Notes under the pieces: model-generated
What the model was told of the DNA's origin: nothing
Database searches by the model: none
Seen by the model: the letters and a program-made list of their open reading frames with translations, nothing else
Origin: Cloeon dipterum
Lineage: Eukaryota > Arthropoda > Insecta > Ephemeroptera > Baetidae
Length of the DNA: 64,000 nt
Assembly (NCBI RefSeq): GCF_949628265.1
Contig: NC_088789.1
Location: 26,653,883 to 26,717,882 of the forward strand
Direction: 5' to 3'
Made by a program: the position numbers and the translations under genes
In this document: positions 61,601 to 64,000 of the stretch, piece by piece
Position numbering within the stretch: position 1 is the first letter of the stretch
Layout: each line of letters starts with the position of its first letter

Positions 61601-63125
61601 GAAATACTTAAAATGTAAATCTAGGACCAAGCTTTTAACATATGATTTGATCCTTTCCCTTTATGATACCCTGCGGAAGATTGCAAAAATGCTTGGAATA
61701 AAATTATTAAATGATCTACATACCTTTTCTTTATCATGATCGTCGTATCGGCATCTCATCATGATTTGCCACGCGACTTGACTTCTTTGGGCCGAGGTAT
61801 AGTCCAGTTCTCTATCTTTAACTACAAACCTGAAAATTTTAAAATTGACACGTTAAAAACAGAAAGAAATAATTATTTCATTCAGCCCGGCGTTGACACG
61901 ATACTGTGCCGCAAGGCAGACGTGTAGCACCGGTTGCGTGTGTATTAACTCACTTCTCTTCCTTAGGTTTGGCAAGAGCGGACGCGTAAAAAGAGGGCTC
62001 TTGTCTTTCAAGCTCAATGCCTAACATTGCGCTGAATCTCCTCAACGCGCTTTGCCGCGGGGCGATTTCACTTTCACTTTCAACCGGTGGAATTATTTCC
62101 TCCCTACCCCCATTTTCTTTCAACTGTCAAGGCAGAAATCATGAAAAGAAAAATTTAACGCTTGTTTGGCTTACCCAAGTTGTCGATGAAACTGTGATGA
62201 ACCTCTGTCACATTCAAAAATAGCTGTCAGTATCAAAACCAAATTTAAAAAAAATTACTCTACCTTAATGGGCATTTTGAGATTCATTATGCTAGCATAT
62301 CTGCGCATCACTCTCCATGGCACGTGGATTTTTATAAAGCAAGTTCTTCTGTCAAACGAGTCCTGATGTGAGCAGAAGAGATTTTTTTATTTCTGTGTTT
62401 GTCCATATGTTCTAATTACGGTTCTACCTCCTTCCTCTCCAACTCAAGTTGCAATCCTTCAGCCTCGAGATTCTTCTGAAAAGTTTCCCTTTTCTCACGC
62501 CTCCTCTCTTCAGCGACTTCAAGAGCGTCGCCCTCCTCGTAAGCCAACACATAGTCAATGGGTCGTATTCCGTCTCGGAACAAAAGGCTTTGCGAGTCCT
62601 CGTCCTGAAATGTTAAAAAATTATAATCCCAACAATTCCATTCGTTGCATTTCAAAAGGAATGAATTATAATGTATAAAAAGCAACGCAAGTATGCGTTA
62701 AAATGAATCAGATATTTTTTTTTAATTAATTCGTCGCACGTCACACTTGTGAATACAAGTCTCTTTACGTTTGGATTCCATAACTGCGCGCCGGATGAGC
62801 CATGTGGTCGTCGCCACTGAGCTGATCTCCAGCTTGCCCTGTTCGCAGATCCCGGTTTTAAAAATTCACGCGTAGGCGTGAAATCCATACTGTTAGGTGT
62901 TCCTGGAAGGGCTGAGTCGGCTTCCAAAGAGCTTCCTTCATTTCCTGTTGCGCCTGAATAAGAGTTTATTAATTTGTTGCCACTCGTCGGAAATTGCTTT
63001 TGCACCTTCAGGGTTAGTCTGTTGCCCTGATGATGCGTCGTCCTTGAGTTCGTGGAAGTCATGGCTGACGGCTTCTCCGTAAGAACGTCGCCATATTTCG
63101 CTTTGGCCAACGTTGAATTTCGCAT
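55603..63125 (-). CDS. Anoctamin (TMEM16) family protein, 18 exons
   Basis: Exons (5'-3'): 63125-62769, 62604-62428, 62362-62264, 62204-62175, 62123-61954, 61829-61724, 61397-61287, 61228-61023, 58997-58831, 58775-58558, 58499-58335, 58279-58136, 58078-57909, 57852-57713, 57231-57026, 56964-56859, 56809-56628, 55857-55603: 1002 aa. The cytosolic dimerisation domain has [20 protein letters not shown] and [20 protein letters not shown]. The membrane domain has [112 protein letters not shown] and [15 protein letters not shown]. The asparagine and acidic residues that bind Ca2+ in TM6-TM8 are present (MNFYSS, SELCIQ, EYLEM, RLDA). The family comprises Ca2+-activated chloride channels and lipid scramblases; which applies here is not decidable. 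The 5' end is ambiguous. Confidence 0.93.
56083..56516 (+). mobile_element. TTAA-target MITE, copy 6
   Basis: A 434-bp copy with TTAA on both sides (56079-56082 and 56517-56520) and ends AGAGGAATGATACT / AGTATCATTCCACT. It sits within the last intron of the anoctamin gene (55858-56627), opposite to the gene's transcription, and makes up more than half of that intron. Confidence 0.94.
57346..57560 (-). repeat. Dispersed repeat E, copy 2
   Basis: Matches 34313-34518 in reverse orientation (GAATGTCTAGCGTTTCAAT, TTGCGAAAG and CGTGCGATGTTTGGGGTC). It lies in the anoctamin intron 57232-57712. No terminal repeats seen. Confidence 0.7.
59011..60990. mobile_element. 1.98-kb giant fold-back element in an anoctamin intron
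   Basis: Arms of about 900 bp (59011-59915 and 60097-60990) are reverse complements with modest divergence, around a loop of about 180 bp. Outer ends are AAATATATGAGCAGTTATTT and its exact inverse. Shared blocks include GGTCAAAGGTCAAGGTCACC, TAGGGTAGACCAAGGAAGG and CTTTTTATAGGTTTTCACC. It occupies all but 45 bp of the intron 58998-61022. The same short open frame (near 59318-59527 and 60437-60670) appears in both arms because of the symmetry. There is no transposase, and the target duplication is unclear (possibly TAT). Confidence 0.9.
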
Positions 63126-63128
63126 CCA

Positions 63129-64000
63129 CTGTAATTAAAATATTTATAGCGATTTGTGGATTGTTTTATGACCCGGCCGGACAGGAACTACGGTTAATTT
63201 TCGATTATACACTGCATGGTTAACTCACTTTCGAAGCTTACAAAATTCTTGCCAATCATCTTCACTTAATATTGGTCTCGGGAACTGGTAACAAAATTTA
63301 AATGCGCATTCATTGATAGCGGAGAAGCACAAACTCGCTTGGTTATCTGTTCCTTCTAACATTGATTTATTTACTACACTGAAGAATTAAACAAAAAGCG
63401 TTTTAGTAATATATAGGAGGAATTGATTCTCCCTCTACAAATTTGTGTGTAATTATTAACCCATTACTCTATCACTGTAAATGCGTTCACTTTCCTCAGA
63501 CTTCAATCATCGGCTCTTGCATTTATATATTTTTATTATTTGCCAAAAGTTAATGACGGATTTGTGAGTCTCCTGACATTAAATTCAGTACCGCTCGCAG
63601 AATCATGTAAATATTAAACAGAATTAATTTAAATTGACGCAAGCTTCCTATTTGCAAACGTCGACTTAATCGAATTCTCTGATGTCTCTCATCACAGGAA
63701 GTCTGTTACTCTGTTTCTTCTGATAAAATTTAATCAATTTCACAGCAAATGATTAAATGAAGTGAAGGGGGCACTGGTCTTGCAGTTAGTCAATTAGTGG
63801 TAGAATAAGATAAATATCAGCGTTAAAATTATATTAAAAATAAATTAACTGAATCTTTCAATAAAGTTTAACAAATTATCGGATATTTCTCCTGTCAAGA
63901 ATATTTGGAATGATTTACATGCATTTTTTCTATTTTCATTCAGTCAAAAGCTTTAGTTTTGTAGGAAATTAAAGTTTTTGAATAGGGGACAGTCAAGAAA
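63129..64000 (-). other. 5' region of the anoctamin gene
   Basis: The chosen first coding exon is preceded by a good acceptor (TTAATTACAG, ending at 63129), so at least one further 5' exon exists. A 56-bp candidate at 63284-63229 has acceptor TTGTTACCAG and donor GTGAGT. Its only open frame does not join in phase to the next exon, so it may be an untranslated leader. The remainder to the window end is AT-rich with nothing I can name. Confidence 0.45.

Overview
The window is AT-rich animal DNA, most likely from an insect or another arthropod. This rests on three multi-exon genes with GT-AG introns (most of one gene's introns are only 51-61 bp), their families (FAM234, CD36/SR-B, anoctamin), and abundant short non-autonomous DNA transposons. 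I see no prokaryotic gene organisation, rRNA or viral genes, and I recognised no tRNA. All exon models are hand-built from open frames plus splice consensus.

Layout. Positions 1-41.8 kb hold no protein-coding gene I can support. They hold microsatellites, a 48-unit 21-bp minisatellite, and a series of MITE-like elements whose ends and target-site duplications are visible. Positions 41.86-45.90 kb (+) carry a 13-exon FAM234/ITFG3-like type II membrane protein (724 aa by my model). Positions 47.06-53.89 kb (-) carry a 9-exon CD36/scavenger receptor class B protein (531 aa), tail-to-tail with the first. Positions 55.60-63.13 kb (-) carry an 18-exon anoctamin/TMEM16 protein (about 1002 aa), on the same strand as and upstream of the CD36 gene. 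Nothing suggests the three genes form a pathway; all encode membrane proteins.

Mobile DNA is the main story. (i) Three hAT-type families have 8-bp duplications: two ~376-bp copies with CAGGGTT ends, two ~250-275-bp copies with CAGYGG ends, and one 2.17-kb element with TAGAG ends that carries the minisatellite. (ii) A ~435-bp family with TTAA target duplications and AGWGGAATGATAC ends has six copies. (iii) Fold-back elements occur at 3.2, 16.3, 38.4, 42.4 and 52.0 kb, and a 1.98-kb one fills an anoctamin intron. (iv) An older dispersed repeat has five diverged copies. No transposase gene is present, so every element here is non-autonomous.

The most interesting signals are the minisatellite whose units vary while keeping a palindromic core, the giant inverted repeat inside an otherwise minimal anoctamin intron, and the TTAA MITE family with non-canonical ends. 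I found no convincing new enzymatic or defence system.
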